The notes under the pieces are model-generated. The model was not told the origin of the DNA and searched no databases. It saw nothing but the letters and a program-made list of their open reading frames with translations. A stretch of 64,000 nt of DNA from Rhea pennata (lineage: Eukaryota > Chordata > Aves > Rheiformes > Rheidae). Position numbers and translations under genes: made by a program. Shown in pieces: positions 36,701-49,664 of the stretch; position 1 is the first letter of the stretch, and each line of letters begins with the position of its first letter. The stretch is taken from NCBI RefSeq assembly GCF_028389875.1, contig NC_084702.1:55772053-55836052 (forward strand). The letters run 5' to 3'.

Positions 36701-38842
36701 AGGTATATATTTACGCTAAAGATGGAGGATGCCTTCAGTGAGTCTCCAGTACTATAATTAACCCAGAATTCATTAACTCCTTCTAGAGGTAAAATAACAA
36801 TGCCAGTGTTCCTCCTTGATCCAGAACTATGAAGTGCCATCAATGTACTAAATAGCCTATTAATAAATACAAATTTGATTCAACAAAAATTGAAAAATCA
36901 CAGTAAAGTCCAAAATAACTAAAAGGGAATTAAAATGTTTTAGGAAAACAGGAAAACCGGAAAATTTGTAAGATTAATGGCATAAAAGTGTTAGCTAAAT
37001 TCTAAATCCTGAGGGAGTGCATTGCATGGAAGGAAAGTGAATCTCCTTTTTGTCAATACTAAGCATAGCTGAGTCTTGCGCCCATGACTGAGGTTTTCCT
37101 GCTGTAAAATATTTAAGTTAATGATATCTGATTCTAAAAATGTTCATCTGATTTCAGATAAACAGGAGCTCCACTTTCTGCAGCTAGTCAGAACTCAAGC
37201 AGACAAAATACAGGATTACTCTAACTTCCACATTCTTTCTACTCCCCAGTGAATTTCAGACTCGATGATGACGACCTTGTCCAATACATGTGAAAAAAAA
37301 AAAAAAAAAAAAACAAACAAACTTAGAATACCCTTGTGCTTTCACATTACCAGTATGTCATCACACAGCACAAGTGCACAGGTTCAAAATTAAAAAGGGA
37401 AGAGCATTAGATAAATTTTCTAACCTTCAATTAATGTAAACACATAGACAGTGGAAGCCAGAGAAGCAGAAAAGCGCTTGATACGGATACCAGAACTCAG
37501 CACAAAGCACAGAGCGCAGCTATGTTCTCATATTGGCATACTTCATTAGCTTCAAAGGAAGGTAAGATTTGCTTGTAAACTAATTTTAAACTATACTACT
37601 ACCCCTTAAAAACAAACAAACATATGCCAATTCAACACTAAAAAACTGTCCTATGGAAGAGAAGATTTCAAGCTCTTCTCATTTTTATGGGTTCAGGTAT
37701 CTTAGTACTCTACAAAATAGATTCAAGAAGTACCTTCTTAGATTCCTAAATCACACAAGCATTTAAGCTACTTCTGGAAATTTTAATTTATGCAGTTTGA
37801 CCTTTTACAAGTTCAAGAAAACACTACCTCGCTAGGCCTGCACAGCTTGTAAGGTCTAAACACAGTATTTTTCAAATATATTCCACCATTTTACCTCTTC
37901 CCCCACCTCTAGTAAAAAACAACCCCCACAACACAAGTTTTTTACCTGTAGGTTTAACAGAATAGAACCCAATAGCCTCTCCTTTTTTCCATATGATCTT
38001 AGCATAGTCATTGCTACCATGACAGAGAAATGGGATCTCATTTTTTTCTATTTCTTGTTTCCGATAGATAATTCGATTCAGAACATAGAGAACCACCCTC
38101 TCTCCAACAGACTTCACCTAAGGAAACACAGAACATTTTAGAAGAGTGGTTAGTTTAGCTGATACTCACATATCAGGGATCTTATTTTTCATAAGTGCCA
38201 GCTAACAGAATTGCAATTTCAACAGAAGCTGCAAATGCTCAAGCAGGACAAAGCTCTGCATTTGAAGGACACGAGATGCTCTAAAGCCATAGCAATAGGT
38301 TAGGTGTAAGGCACTACCACAGAGTATTTCATAACCAGCATCAGTCCCAACCCAAAAGGTAAAAGCCTGGGGTTGGGAGGAGAATGTTTTGATTTAACTT
38401 AGAACTATTTTTGGACTTGAGAAATATTCATCACATCAAATAGCAGTATGCCAGTATTTAGACTTCTCAGGCCAGCAGGTAACTGGAGTCCTACAAAGAA
38501 CTCATGATGAACCTCACCGGGCTGCAGGACTTGGCACACTCCAACTGCTGATAAGAGTGGCAGACAACAGGACATGATGCTGTGGAAGAAACAGTTACAA
38601 CAGCTTCTGTGGTATTAAACAAAGAATTCATTATCCTTTTCTCCTTCCCACAGTGTTGCTTTTACACATGAAATTGAAGGTCACTACTACTATCCTACCC
38701 ATAACGGAGGAGCTACGCTTCTCTCCCCATGTCAGAGATTCCAGCTAACCTACCTGTAAGAGATTCAGCTTTCCTGAGGTACTCACCTCCTACCATTATG
38801 AAGCACACAGAAACCACAAGGCTGTATGCTGTATTCTTTAAA

Positions 38843-38874
<32 letters not shown>

Positions 38875-41800
38875 CACCACACACACCCCCAAACACCCCC
38901 ACCAAGACAAGTACCCAAATTCCATGAGCAGATACAAACAGCGCTGGAAAGAAAAACATGTTTACAATTTTGGAAAAACAAAAAGCTGAACTACATAGGC
39001 ATCAGGAAGGGTAACAAAGCCTCATGAAACAAGAAAAGCAAACACCAGGCAACTTATATGTTCCCAAACCCCCTATATCAGCACTGGAGGCCAACAACTC
39101 CAACTCTCTTCTATCAAAAGAGTTTCTTTTCAGTATTTCTAGCCTACTAATCACCTGATAAGACTGACAGGTATTCCTACAACACAATGCACCTCTCTCC
39201 CAAAATGTTTCAATACAACTAGATATATTATATCCTAAAGAGTGATGAAAACCCATCATTAATAGCAAAATAGTTTGCATATAAAGTGACTGCAGAAGAA
39301 GCACTCTCTCTAGACAGTATCTTCACAACCAAATTCCCTTCCCCGAGTACCAATTCCACTATTTTTATTAATCTTGCTGTTATGTGAGATGGCTAACTCA
39401 TTTCCAAATCAAAACAAAACACATTACATCTCATACACCAGCTATTTGCCATTATCTTGAAGTATAAGAACAAACGCTAGGTGAACATTAGAGCTCTTTA
39501 CCTGCTGAAGCCCCTCTCTAGAAGGTACAGATGTTTTCACAATGTCATCAATTGACCACCACTGGTCAGCAAGATACAGGGCTACAGCTTGAAAGAAACA
39601 AGTAGAAATTAAAAGTTAGTGATTGTCACTATTCCAAAAGAAACATATTCATTAAAGTCACTAAACAGTTAGGAATATCACTGTAGCAACCAAGTCAAGC
39701 ATCTTCTAATCAGCACTATATTAATGCAGTTCTTACTATCTTAGCACAACATATGTGGTGTATAGTACATACTGGGGGGGGGGGGGGAAGATCTACACCA
39801 CATAGGTAACACTCTGGTCCAACACCTGTTTGAAAGTTGAGAATAAGAGAAACTAGATGCAGGTTTTGTGCAACATGACAAAAAGTGTTTTTCACCCATA
39901 ACCACTATCCCTTTTTGTTGTGCTCCAGTGCCTCTTTCCAGTAAAAACTGGCCCTGTCAAGAGTCATGCATAGGTGTATGTATGTACACACACACACACA
40001 CACACACACACGTATTTTAGTTTTGGATTGACAGTGGATATTGACATTGAAACTGTGCAAGTCTGAGTAAGATGGATTTAAAATGGCTGATGGCCATATG
40101 ATTAGGAATCAGGAAAGAGTTTGAGTCATTTGTGTTTATGGCAAACTCAGAACTCATATATATGAGGTTGTATGGGAAGAGAAGGAAACAAGCCATAGCT
40201 CTGAGTTTGTTAGGGAGGACTGGAAGGGAAAGCAAACAAAAAAAAAAAAAAAAAAAAGAAAAGAAAACTCCAAAAATAAGATATTACCTGGTCAGAGTTA
40301 TGTAAGGACTTGCAGGCAAGGACAAATTTAAACTTGATACTGATTGATCACTGCTAATAAAGAGCATCCAAATTAATGGCCAACAGTATGGATTCTATGA
40401 AAGCTCAGTAAACTCATTCTGGAGACATGAGGTACATCAAGCAACCAAGAGACACGTGTTGTACTTAGTTAACTAAGTGCATTGAATCAGACAAGCTCTC
40501 TTTTATGCTGCCAGTTATCTTCTGAACGTAACGTGTCCAGGTCAACTCTGATTAGTGTGCAAAGTTCTATTATTTGTGTATATGAATCCACAGCAAAAAG
40601 TAGTATGGGAACATGACAAGAGTGAACAACAAATGGAAAAGTGGCAAAGTTATGAGGAACACTAGCATGGAATGTGCAAGGGCCTGGTTACATGTATTTG
40701 TCATAGAAAAAGAAAGAGCAACACAGAGATTAGAATCTTAAAATGAAACCTGTGAGCGAGTCCTCTGGTGCAAACAAAGCAAGAACTTTGTGTGTCTGCT
40801 CTCCACCATAAAGAGGAACGAAGCCCACAGTTGACAAGCTAATAGGAATCTGAAACAAGAGCGTACAATACTTCAATAGACTCTTGCTAATACAACATTA
40901 GTAAAATATACAGAGAACATTCAGCAGGATAAGCAAGATGAGTTTTGAAAACTGAGTGCTTAACAGTTAGCTGTAGAAGACCAGTATCAGATCCTGGTCC
41001 TTACTGACTTCTTCGTAACACAGTCTGTCTTTATGAAGGGAGGGGAGGAAAAAAAAAAAAAAACAAAACAAAACAAAAAAAAAACTAAAGAGCTCCAACT
41101 CTCAAGCATTGGCAGATTTAGCTGCAGCAATTTATGCGGTCAGCAGCATGTGCTAATGCGCACAACTGAAGTGAGATGTGTGAAGAGCAAGCATATGTTC
41201 ACTTCAACTGCCATAGCTACACAAGCTGTCAAACTCAACAGGAGAATGAAGCAGGCAGGCAGCAGGTACAGGAATACCAAACTGGCACAGCTAAATTGCC
41301 AAAGTTTGTTGAAAATAGCGCTAACATACTAAAGCAGGAACTTTAGATTCAAAAGGATTTTCTTCCCTAGACCTGCACACATTTTAGAAAATTTAAATTT
41401 GTCTGTTTGATTTTCCCTCTGGATCAGTGTAAGAAAAGTCAAAGCAAAAGTCAAAGCTCAGGAGTTAAGGACCTTTGTGGAAATTCCTTTTGATATTTCA
41501 ATTTGCATGTTTTCAGTATTTAATTAGTGCATCACAGAAAATAAATAAGTGTTAATGGTGCGGTAAATAGACTTGCGTACCCAAAAACAATCTATAAGAA
41601 GATTATGATATGCTCTGCCACAAATTATGATGTTCATACAGACAAATATTTAGGCATATACCACCTGCCCTTACCACAAATGTTGGAAAGCACTCAAGAC
41701 TCTGCTTCTGCAAAGCAACCTGCAGCACTGACCATTTATGCCCATTGGGAATCCTCTCACCTCACTTATTTTTCTCTGAAGTTACAAACCACTACTTTTC

Positions 41801-42513
41801 CTGGTACTAAACAGAAGCATTTATCTAGATGGAGCCAACATCGGACAACTTATCCCTCAAGTGTTTAAAACATGTAATGCCATAGCCAGTCTCTATTAGA
41901 GCGCTCACTAACAGTAGGGAATATTTCAGATAAAAAAAGAAAAGGATCATTTATGACACTAGTGGAACTTGCATATCAAGAGTTCAGCTCAACAGCAAAG
42001 ATCACTGAAGGACTGGAATAAAAACAGTCAGTCAGTTTCAGTAAAGTCTGAGTTATGAAAATAAGTTTTTAATGACTACATGAGTTGGTGTCTTTAGGAA
42101 AGAGTTTAAGCAATCAGTTGAGATCAAGATTTTTTTTTAATAAGTTACACAGTGCCTATACAGCTATTGCCCTGAAGGATGAAGTGACTGACAGAGATCT
42201 AAACCCACCTCACAAAACAAAACTTTGAACAGAGCTTAACACATAATAGGGAATTCTTAAGATATAAAAGCCATCTTAAAATAGTAACATCATTCAACAT
42301 GGGTTTTTCCCTACATCTTTTAAGTCATATCAAAAGCATATCAAGAAAATCATGAAGGTATTTGCTGGTTCTTACTTTGCTGTGGTCTGGCAAGGACAAG
42401 AATTCAGGACGATTTGGATCTCCACATCGCAGGTCAGACATGTAGTCCTCTGCAGAGCTCTCCAAGTCCTCATGACTATAGCCATTCAACATATCCACAG
42501 GGAATGCCATCAT
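27231..42513 (-). CDS. FAM169A: FAM169A, soluble lamin-associated protein of 75 kDa (complete CDS)
   Basis: FAM169A is a vertebrate nuclear protein reported to associate with the lamina; its molecular function is not settled. Twelve coding exons on the minus strand: 42376-42513, 40750-40849, 39502-39587, 37946-38117, 35125-35304, 33750-33878, 33425-33537, 32536-32590, 32061-32199, 29707-29872, 28573-28779, 27231-27794. They total 2049 bp, about 682 residues; I recall about 670 for human. Residues 1-270 form the conserved part (start MAFPVDMLNGYSHEDLE, GGEQTHKVLALFAPEDSLTA, and a GNAT-like segment FVRKKHRGKDFGLMMLEDF). Residues ~270-655 are low-complexity and rich in E, S and T. The tail is basic (RRNLRRKAKGYKGPPKKKGK). 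All introns are GT-AG except one GC-AG. The two leading ATGs are adjacent; the second matches the mammalian start. Confidence 0.96.
28062..28110. repeat. (TC)n(TA)n microsatellite
   Basis: CT repeats running into TA repeats in the FAM169A intron before the last exon. Confidence 0.9.
28573..28779 (-). CDS. FAM169A: FAM169A coding exon 11
   Basis: Encodes 69 codons, EIPPEPLNGEITEETGKTSY through LTLFVPLILEPPTKPSED to SDK. The acceptor CAAG is preceded by an (AAAT/ATTT)n microsatellite at 28784-28800 that takes the place of a normal polypyrimidine tract. Confidence 0.9.
29707..29872 (-). CDS. FAM169A: FAM169A coding exon 10
   Basis: Encodes LELLAHTSESSEDLAEEPEE then a strongly acidic stretch to PPEKLNEKE. 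Acceptor CTGCAG, donor GTGAGT. Confidence 0.9.
31245..31272. repeat. 14-bp tandem duplication
   Basis: AAACCTAGTGGAAC occurs twice back to back in a FAM169A intron. Confidence 0.85.
32061..32199 (-). CDS. FAM169A: FAM169A coding exon 9
   Basis: Encodes EPTVTPVSIRTRSSHLKRPR and IGKNTQESEPEISKGDEENA and LHMAES. The cluster RTRSSHLKRPRIGK is a candidate nuclear localisation signal. Confidence 0.88.
32536..32590 (-). CDS. FAM169A: FAM169A coding exon 8 (55 bp)
   Basis: Encodes TESQKGKESLDVHASTSE between a TTTAG acceptor and GTAAAA donor. Ends one base into a glutamate codon. Confidence 0.85.
33425..33537 (-). CDS. FAM169A: FAM169A coding exon 7
   Basis: Encodes EASRKENRSFQTEEYFLQSV and VGSEANEQNTEPETQLS. 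The donor needed to keep frame with the next exon is AGT|GTAGGT (exon end 33425). A second donor GTAG|GTACAC lies four bases further (exon end 33421) and would create an immediate stop if spliced to the next exon. Confidence 0.8.
33750..33878 (-). CDS. FAM169A: FAM169A coding exon 6
   Basis: Encodes CKRYFEKYPGDHDLLWEVEG, AGHWFQRTPITTVLQREKLK and IT. It ends the conserved half; downstream exons are low complexity. Confidence 0.93.
34920..35046 (+). mobile_element. CR1 LINE 3'-end fragment
   Basis: Contains ACTATTAGGGTGGTTGAATG, CTGGAACAGGTTGCCC and the end block AGGACCCTTCCAACCTCAAC followed by TATGACTCTATAATACAG. Plus orientation, antisense to FAM169A, 79 bp from exon 35125-35304. Confidence 0.82.
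35125..35304 (-). CDS. FAM169A: FAM169A coding exon 5 (GNAT-like motif, GC donor)
   Basis: Encodes SVCSSYLTQSYQLPVLDTMF, VRKKHRGKDFGLMMLEDFVD and then SFTEDTLGLRYPLSSFMYT. The 3' border reads ACAG|GCAAGC: a GC rather than GT donor, otherwise a perfect consensus. It joins in frame to exon 6 (MYT-V-CKRYF). Confidence 0.93.
37946..38117 (-). CDS. FAM169A: FAM169A coding exon 4
   Basis: Encodes VKSVGERVVLYVLNRIIYRK through GSNDYAKIIWKKGEAIGFYS and VKPT. The GEAIGFYSVKP segment has the look of the central beta strands of an acetyltransferase-like fold. Confidence 0.94.
38850..38874 (+). repeat. Poly(A) run
   Basis: About 25 A followed by a C/A-rich stretch, in a FAM169A intron. No processed gene copy precedes it. 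Confidence 0.85.
39502..39587 (-). CDS. FAM169A: FAM169A coding exon 3
   Basis: Encodes VALYLADQWWSIDDIVKTSV and PSREGLQQ. Acceptor TTTCAAG, donor GTAAAG. Confidence 0.93.
39774..39787 (+). repeat. G14 homopolymer
   Basis: Fourteen G in a FAM169A intron, 187 bp from exon 39502-39587. Confidence 0.85.
39986..40011. repeat. (CA)13 microsatellite
   Basis: Pure CA repeat in a FAM169A intron, preceded by GTATGTATGTA. Confidence 0.9.
40750..40849 (-). CDS. FAM169A: FAM169A coding exon 2
   Basis: Encodes IPISLSTVGFVPLYGGEQTH and KVLALFAPEDSLT, too short and broken for ORF finders. Acceptor TTTCAG, donor GTTTCA (weak but followed in frame). Confidence 0.93.
42376..42513 (-). CDS. FAM169A: FAM169A exon with start codon
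   Basis: Directly after the acceptor TTCCTCAAG come two ATGs, then MAFPVDMLNGYSHEDLESSA, EDYMSDLRCGDPNRPEFLSL and PDHSK. Donor GTAAGA at 42375. The whole 5' UTR must come from upstream exon(s). Confidence 0.93.
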
Positions 42514-44930
42514 CTTGAGGAAAAAAGTAACATGATTATTACTGCAGGAAAACCTGAGGGATACAGTGTATAGACTACTATATATTCCTACTAAAAATGC
42601 AACTAGGAAGACTGTTGAACATCTCCCTCCAATCCTTTCCTGAGAGGCTGTCCAAATAAAGCACTAACACTGAGCATGACACTCAGGAAACCAAGCTGTG
42701 TAGCTGGGGCTAATTGGACAGACAGACTAGGGCAAGGTGGGCACCGCTGTGTTCAAAATAAACCTACTTTTTTCTCCTCCTCTTTTGCCTGTCTCTCCCC
42801 CCACGTTATTTATTTTGTGGCAGCTACAAAGGACATATATATCATCGTAGCTTCCACCTCTGAGCCAGGAAGAGAGATGTGCCAGATGTTCAGTTAGGGT
42901 ATGCCTGTTAACATCTAGCCTGTAAAACGATACATGAACCCCATCTGGGGTCAGAAGCAGAAAAGGAGGTTTTAGCCAACAGATCCCTCTAGACCCAAAC
43001 GTGAAAGATTTCCAGCACACAAAAATCGTTTTTGCAGCACAGGTACACAGGCCACACACTGTCCAGAGGTGTCAAGACTCACAAGACGCATGCATATGTA
43101 TTTCTGTGTGGGACTGACAGGCAGAAACATTGAAACCCCATGCTTTCAGTTAGCTTGTCTTCACCATGAACCCAAACTTTTTCAACAGGTTTCCTTTATG
43201 CTGATCATTTGAGCTGAAGTAAAAAGCAACAAGATCTAAATATCATGCAAACTTAACAAGCGTTTTACAAGTCACTAGCACAAGCAGACAGACCATTAAT
43301 TTATTTTCAACCACTCTGCTGCTTGTGCAGCCAGCAACTCTCTGCAATACTTCTGCTAGCACCTTCTCCCACATCACTGCTTACAAAAATCCTTCATACG
43401 CCTTCACTGTGTTCCTCAACTCAAAGAACTCCAGCTGCAAGCTATGTACCAGTGTGCATCTCTTGCAAGATCAGTCCACGGATGGCTGTGCCTGCTGCTT
43501 TCATAAAGCAGGCAAAAACCATGGACTGAGCTGCACAATTAAATCCCTCACAGCTGATGTTTTTGAGACCACCAATTAAGCAATAGGTGGCCAGTCAGAC
43601 AAGAGGTAAACAGTTCAAAACCAACATGAAGAACTTCATTTATTTTGGGAGTGTTTGCATTTAAACCCCTCTCTGAAGAGGCTGATGAGCTGTTCAGAAA
43701 TACTCTCTCCTGCCAGCTGACTGTTCTCAAAAGCATTTCAATTGTAGATAAGACATGGCAAAAGCTACTGAAAAAAAACCAACAGCCTGCATCAGATTTA
43801 AGTGACACTTTATTAAGGCGGAAAGCAAACCAAAGCTAAAGCACGGAAGACCGTGGTGGCAATAGCTTGAAACCTTGGAAGTTTTCTTTGATTCAAATTC
43901 TCCTTGCAAAGTAGCACCAAATTAAGACGAGCATAGCTACTGGAATTCACTGAATGCTCTTCAGCTACGGCTGCTGCAGGTCTGTAGGGCTATACCCAAA
44001 ACCAGACACACTGGCCTCTTTTGGGCTATGGCCCAGACCCACACAAGCACAGGCTAGTTCACAGGTTTGTCCTAGAAGAATACTAGATCTCTTCATCTCT
44101 CCCCCCATTGCTCCCAGCAACTCACCACCTAACTTTCAGACGAGCACAGTGTTTTTCCGATGGGATTTAAGATTAATAGTCTCAGTTTATTCTCCCTTTT
44201 TTCCAGCCCTCTCCCTTTCATCTGCAACTTAGTATGGGCCCTGGTAAATCATATGCAAAAGACCCTTTGATTTCAACTCACCTAGTGGCAAGTACAAAGT
44301 ACATTTTAAAAGCTTTTTAGTGGCAATAATATACTACTAAGAAGTTGCTTGAATAGATGAGGCCATTCTTTCCACACAAAAGGCAGATTTTTAATGTTAA
44401 AACTAGAAAACAAACTCAGATATGATTTCATTGGCATTTGCAGCTGTTGAAAGAAAAGCTTTCCATTAATGCTATTTTTTAAAGATATTATTATATACAC
44501 ACACACACACATTCCCCACAGCAATTTCCTTTTAGATCTAGCTCGTTCTTTTCCATTATCCGTTATTTGGGTATTCTCTCGCCTTCTCTTCTAGTCTCTC
44601 ATATTCCTCCTCCAACTGCCCCTTACCCCCTTCCAGATGCATAGCCGCACCCCTCAGTTCTATATCCGTTTCCTTCCCCCTCCAGGAGCTGCCATGGCTA
44701 AAGGGACAGAGGCAGGCAAGAGATATCCGGCACTAACGAGCTCCATTTCCCCCCCAGCTGGGAAGGGAAGGCAGTTCAAGAGCTGCAGACCAGGCACGGC
44801 TGCCTTTGCTTGCAGCAATAACCCAGAGCAGCCAGAGGAGCTGCTGGCAAGGGAAGCACCAGCGGTCTCCCTCACCTCCGGCAGACAACAGTACAGTTTA
44901 TCTATCTACATGAGGTAGGCCACTCTAAAT

Positions 44931-45173
44931 CAGGCCACTCAAATGTCTGTGTTAACAGCAAAGCCATTCTCTCTCTCTTTTTTTTTTTTTTGGGGGGGGG
45001 AGGAAATCTTTAGGGTCTCCCAGTCTGAAATCTGTGCAAATTAAAATAGGAGCATAAAACTCTAAATAACACATATAGTATAAAATCCCAAATAGAAAAT
45101 TCCAAACAGAATACAGCACAGTAGTCTAGAAATCTTGTCAACATCTACCAAGAGCTCTGGATTAATACGCCAG
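44931..45173 (+). repeat. Unidentified ~245-bp element, copy 1
   Basis: Nearly identical to 49598-49844. It starts CAGGCCACTCAAATGTCTG and ends GGATTAATACGCCAG, with a T/G homopolymer stretch at about 44979-45001. No terminal inverted repeat, target-site duplication or coding potential is seen. Confidence 0.85.
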
Positions 45174-48100
45174 ATCTACAGAGCTCTAAACACGCTAGCA
45201 ACGTGTGCACGTTTTAAATGCACTATATATTCTAGTACGGTCAAGCCCTTGAGGCAGACAGAGCCCATCTTAAACATCTCCCTTCTGGTCTCTTCTGGAC
45301 ATCTCAGCTCTGTCCGCCTTAAGGTATGGATCCATCCCACTAAATCCAAGCACTTAACTGAGGCTGCCATGTCAGGAGCATAACTCTCTTCAGCTCCTCT
45401 TCTAATCAGTCACAACAGAGACAGACCCCTGCACTTGGTAATTTATTCTCCCAATTGATCAGCAAGGGCTGTTCCAGCTCTGAGCTTCAGGCATTGCAGC
45501 GAAATGCCTGAAGTTAGGCAGGAAGAATCCAAGCCTAAATGCGTATCTTTGCGTTGCCTAGTTCTGCACAAAGTGCTGCTTTGTAACTAACACCAAGAAA
45601 CCAGGCCAAAAACATTCAGCCTTCACAAAATAGCTGAAGAAATCTGGAACTGCTGATACAACACACACACACACTGCAAGAGCTCCAGTCTGAACAGGAA
45701 CAAAGGTGAAATGTGAGTTACATGTCACTGCTCCTGTAACAGCATGAGGCTTTAGGAGCTGGTTAGCTACAACATATTGGGCAAATTCTGCTTTAGGGGG
45801 GATATAGACACATCAACAATTTAAAATTTAATTTTATACATCCTCGCAGGAAGAAAAAGAATCCTATTAAAGAAATACTGAAATGCTTGGACAACTCTGA
45901 AAATAAATGACTTCAGATGAGTTTCATTGTTACATGACAAAGAGGCATGCAGGCTACAAGCTCGAACTAAAAGCCTCCAGGTTGTAATTCCTGACATTTT
46001 TAGAATAAAATGCTACAGGACTAAAAGCAGAAAGCATGCAGCAAGAAACGCAGTAGATTATCTGAGTTCTGATCACTACAGCACGATCAAAACAACACCA
46101 ACGATACCTTTGCTTATAGGTAAACAAGGACAAAATTTTTTATGCTAATTAATAAATATATAGAATTACCCTCAGCATCATGCAAAGACCTTCTTTCTAT
46201 TCAGTTGGTATCAATAATGCACGAATTCCAAGCCCTGCTGTCAAAGCAGGGACAGAGCCTGAGAAGCTCCAACTATGTTCCACCTTGATAAAAATAAAAA
46301 TGAGGGGTTTTTTGCTTTTTTGGAGGGTTGTTTAGCCACATGTTCAGGTAATTTTGTATTTATATTATCCATCCCCCAATCTGAACTCGGCTATATTCAT
46401 TATGTTTGAATTTTCACCTTACAGCATTTAGGGGAGAAGCAGTTACACAGAAAAAAAAAACCAATATAGATCAATCTTCAGAAGCAACCTCAAAGAAAAC
46501 CTACTCGGCATCCGTGTTTAAAAAACACGTCTTTTGTACTGTGCAACAGATTAAACATTTAAAGTTAAGACCTCTCAAACACTTTTGCGATGCAATTTGT
46601 ATCTTACTGTTGATGAGACCAGGTATTTCACAAGACGTGTTTGCCATTCCCTGAAGAAATCATTGAACTATAAACAGAAAGCAATCAAATTGCATTAAAA
46701 GGACTGAAAAGCTGATAACAAGAGAACGCCCTTTGATTTACCAGTCTTCAGCAGAGCACGAGAAGGTAATCTAACACTAATATATAAGAATCTTTCCTTC
46801 TAGCAAATTAACCTACCAAAGAAATCAAGTGACTGCCAGTTGTAGTAAGTGAACAAATTTCCTCACACACAAAAAAGCAATTTCTCTGTCAGTGTCTTTA
46901 CAAAGGAAACATACTGAGGGCTTTCTCCTTCAAAAAGTTTCTGAAAGGCTCGTGAGGGAGGAAGAGGGAGAGAAAATAGCTTTTCAGTTTTTCTTGTGAA
47001 GAGCATTACACATTTTTCACAGCACAGGACAGCACAGGTCTCCACCAGGCAGCCCACTGCACCCTTTGCTGTTGCTCTAAGCCTCCATGTGTTGCACGAC
47101 TGTAGAACTGTCAGGTCAAATCCTTGTCACACGCTGTGGGTCCACGCTCTGCTCGTGGGGTACCATGCCAATTGGCTGGCAGACAGTCGGGCTGACTGAG
47201 CACACCCAACACAGCCTTAAGCAACCACGCTCATCACAACCATTTGTGCAAAATGGGGATTAAGAGTAGAGGAGAGCAGAAAAAAAATCCAATTTTATTT
47301 TTTTATATGAAGCAAATAAAGCTTTTCATGCTTCAATAGAAAGAAAAGTATGTCTTACACTCTTCATAAACATCATTTCACATAACAGTTTTAAAGATTG
47401 TATGAAATGAACTCGAACGAGCAATATTTTGCTTTAACACGGAATTACATCATTTTTCCCCTTCCCAACATCGTACAACTTACTATGTGAGAAGTGACAC
47501 GTCCTTGCTAGAAACAGCTGCAGCAACAGAGGGTAAAGATCAATTCAAGGAACAACAACAACACACACATTTAACAAGATGAGTGAATACACTTCTCTGC
47601 AGCTGAGAAAATTCCCAATCATGAAATCTTCATTAACCTAAGCATTAAGGTGGAAAGATTATTCTTGATTTCTTTTTTCTTGAAATGGAGAGTAAGCGGA
47701 CAATCTTGGAGATCGATTCAAATTACAGATTTCTGAATGCCACTTGCAACCGCTATTTACTCTTTAGAAGCACAGGAGGGAGAGACGCACTGCAGATGCG
47801 GCTCCGAGGCCGGCAGAGGATTCCCAAGGCTCCTGGAAGCGAGAGCTGGGCACCACTGACACAGGCCCTCACTGCACACTGCCAGCAAACAGCAGAAAGT
47901 TAAAGGAAGCCAAGAGCTACAGAGTTTCTACAGCATGTCACAAGGCTTAAATGCAGCTTAAAACAGTTTTGGGGTGCCCTTTTCTATGAGGAACTGTAGT
48001 TTAAGTGTTTAGGCTGCTAGCCAAGGATTTAGAGGAATCAGGATAAATTTCTAGCTCTGCCACAGACTTTTTCATGGGAACTCAGACATGTTACTTAATC

Positions 48101-49597
48101 TCTATCTGCTTCAACTCTGCACCTAGGAAACAGCAATAATAGTGACCTCAGAGAGACCAGAATGAGAAATACTTTACCACGACCATGAGAATCAGAAGCG
48201 TAATTGTAGCAGAACTTCACAACTACTGGAAGCAGACAATTAGCACAACTTATTTGCAGGGCTGATTTTCTTTTAAAATTATAAACAATCCACCAAGAAC
48301 CTTCCAACTTTAAATAACTAACACAAACATATATACTATAATACATACATGCAAAACTAAATCAACAACTAGACAGCAGGGTGATCAATTTTAAGATTTA
48401 AACTAGGGTTCAAAAATATACTTCAAATTTAAATTAAAAGAGAAACTATTTAAGTTATGAGAACATACACTAAGGTGCTCAAATTATGACCTTGAGCATG
48501 ATTTGATCAAAAAAACAAAATAAAACAAAACGCCACTAGAAAGATGAGACTGTTCTACAGACATCTTGCCATGCCCTCCCAGGCTACAAAAAAGCTACAG
48601 CTGGGCAGCACTGTGAGAAGAGATTTTTAAATGACAAACTGAACCTTCATTTACACTAGCTGCTGATGTCCCAGCGCAGACCAAGGTGGGGGCCAGGGAG
48701 GCCCTCAGCCATGCTGCAGAGCCAGTCCTGATGAACTAAACCAGCAGTCATCTTCTCTATCAGAGCTGGGGAGCATCATCCTTGTTTTGCTAGGTTAGCT
48801 TCTCAACTTGCTAAGTTCAATCACTAGTTCAGTGAAAGCTGAAAAATGACATAAAACTTGGGTAAAAAAATAGTATATTTGCTCATCTAGTTTTGACTTA
48901 AAAATGAGTTGCAAGGATGGCATCTGCCACTTCTAAAATTGTGAAATTCTATTGACTAGAAGCACAAGCTCAGCTAACTTATTTACACAAATGTTTCTTT
49001 GTTTAGACTAGCCAGCTGTCATATTCACAAAACATGTTTTCATCATTTTTGTTGTTCCTTATGCAACATCAAGTACTTTATAAGGGGGGTTTGTTTTGTT
49101 TGTTGTTTTAACATACTACACGTTTGAACTTCTTTCTCATTTCTATTCACACACAGTCTGAAGCAAGTTTACGTATATAGAAGTTGTTCATCCTTTTCTA
49201 ATACAGAAAAAAAGTAAATATTAAACTTATGTTAAGACAATTAATAATTTAAATATGCAAAGTGAGTACCTACCTGATCTATTATGAGTCTTGTGGACTG
49301 AAATACATAGGGAAAACTTGTTCCATAACTACCAGTTTAGACCGTAAGTGTACAAAGCTTTTATGTTTTATAAGCGTACCTGTCTCTTGAAGCTCTATTC
49401 AATTTAATTTGTAACACATACTGAGGGAAAATAAAGGCATTTTAGGAAAGGAAAGTTGGTTTTACTTTCTTTTTTTTGTAATACAATACAGTATCTATTA
49501 TGTATTAGTAATATAGTATGTATTCGGATTTCCTGATAATTGCACAGACTTGGAAAAAAAAAAAAACTATCAACAGAACATTATTTGCCCCATAGAA

Positions 49598-49633
49598 CAG
49601 GCCACTCAGATGTCTGTGTTAATGGCAAAGCCA

Positions 49634-49664
<31 letters not shown>

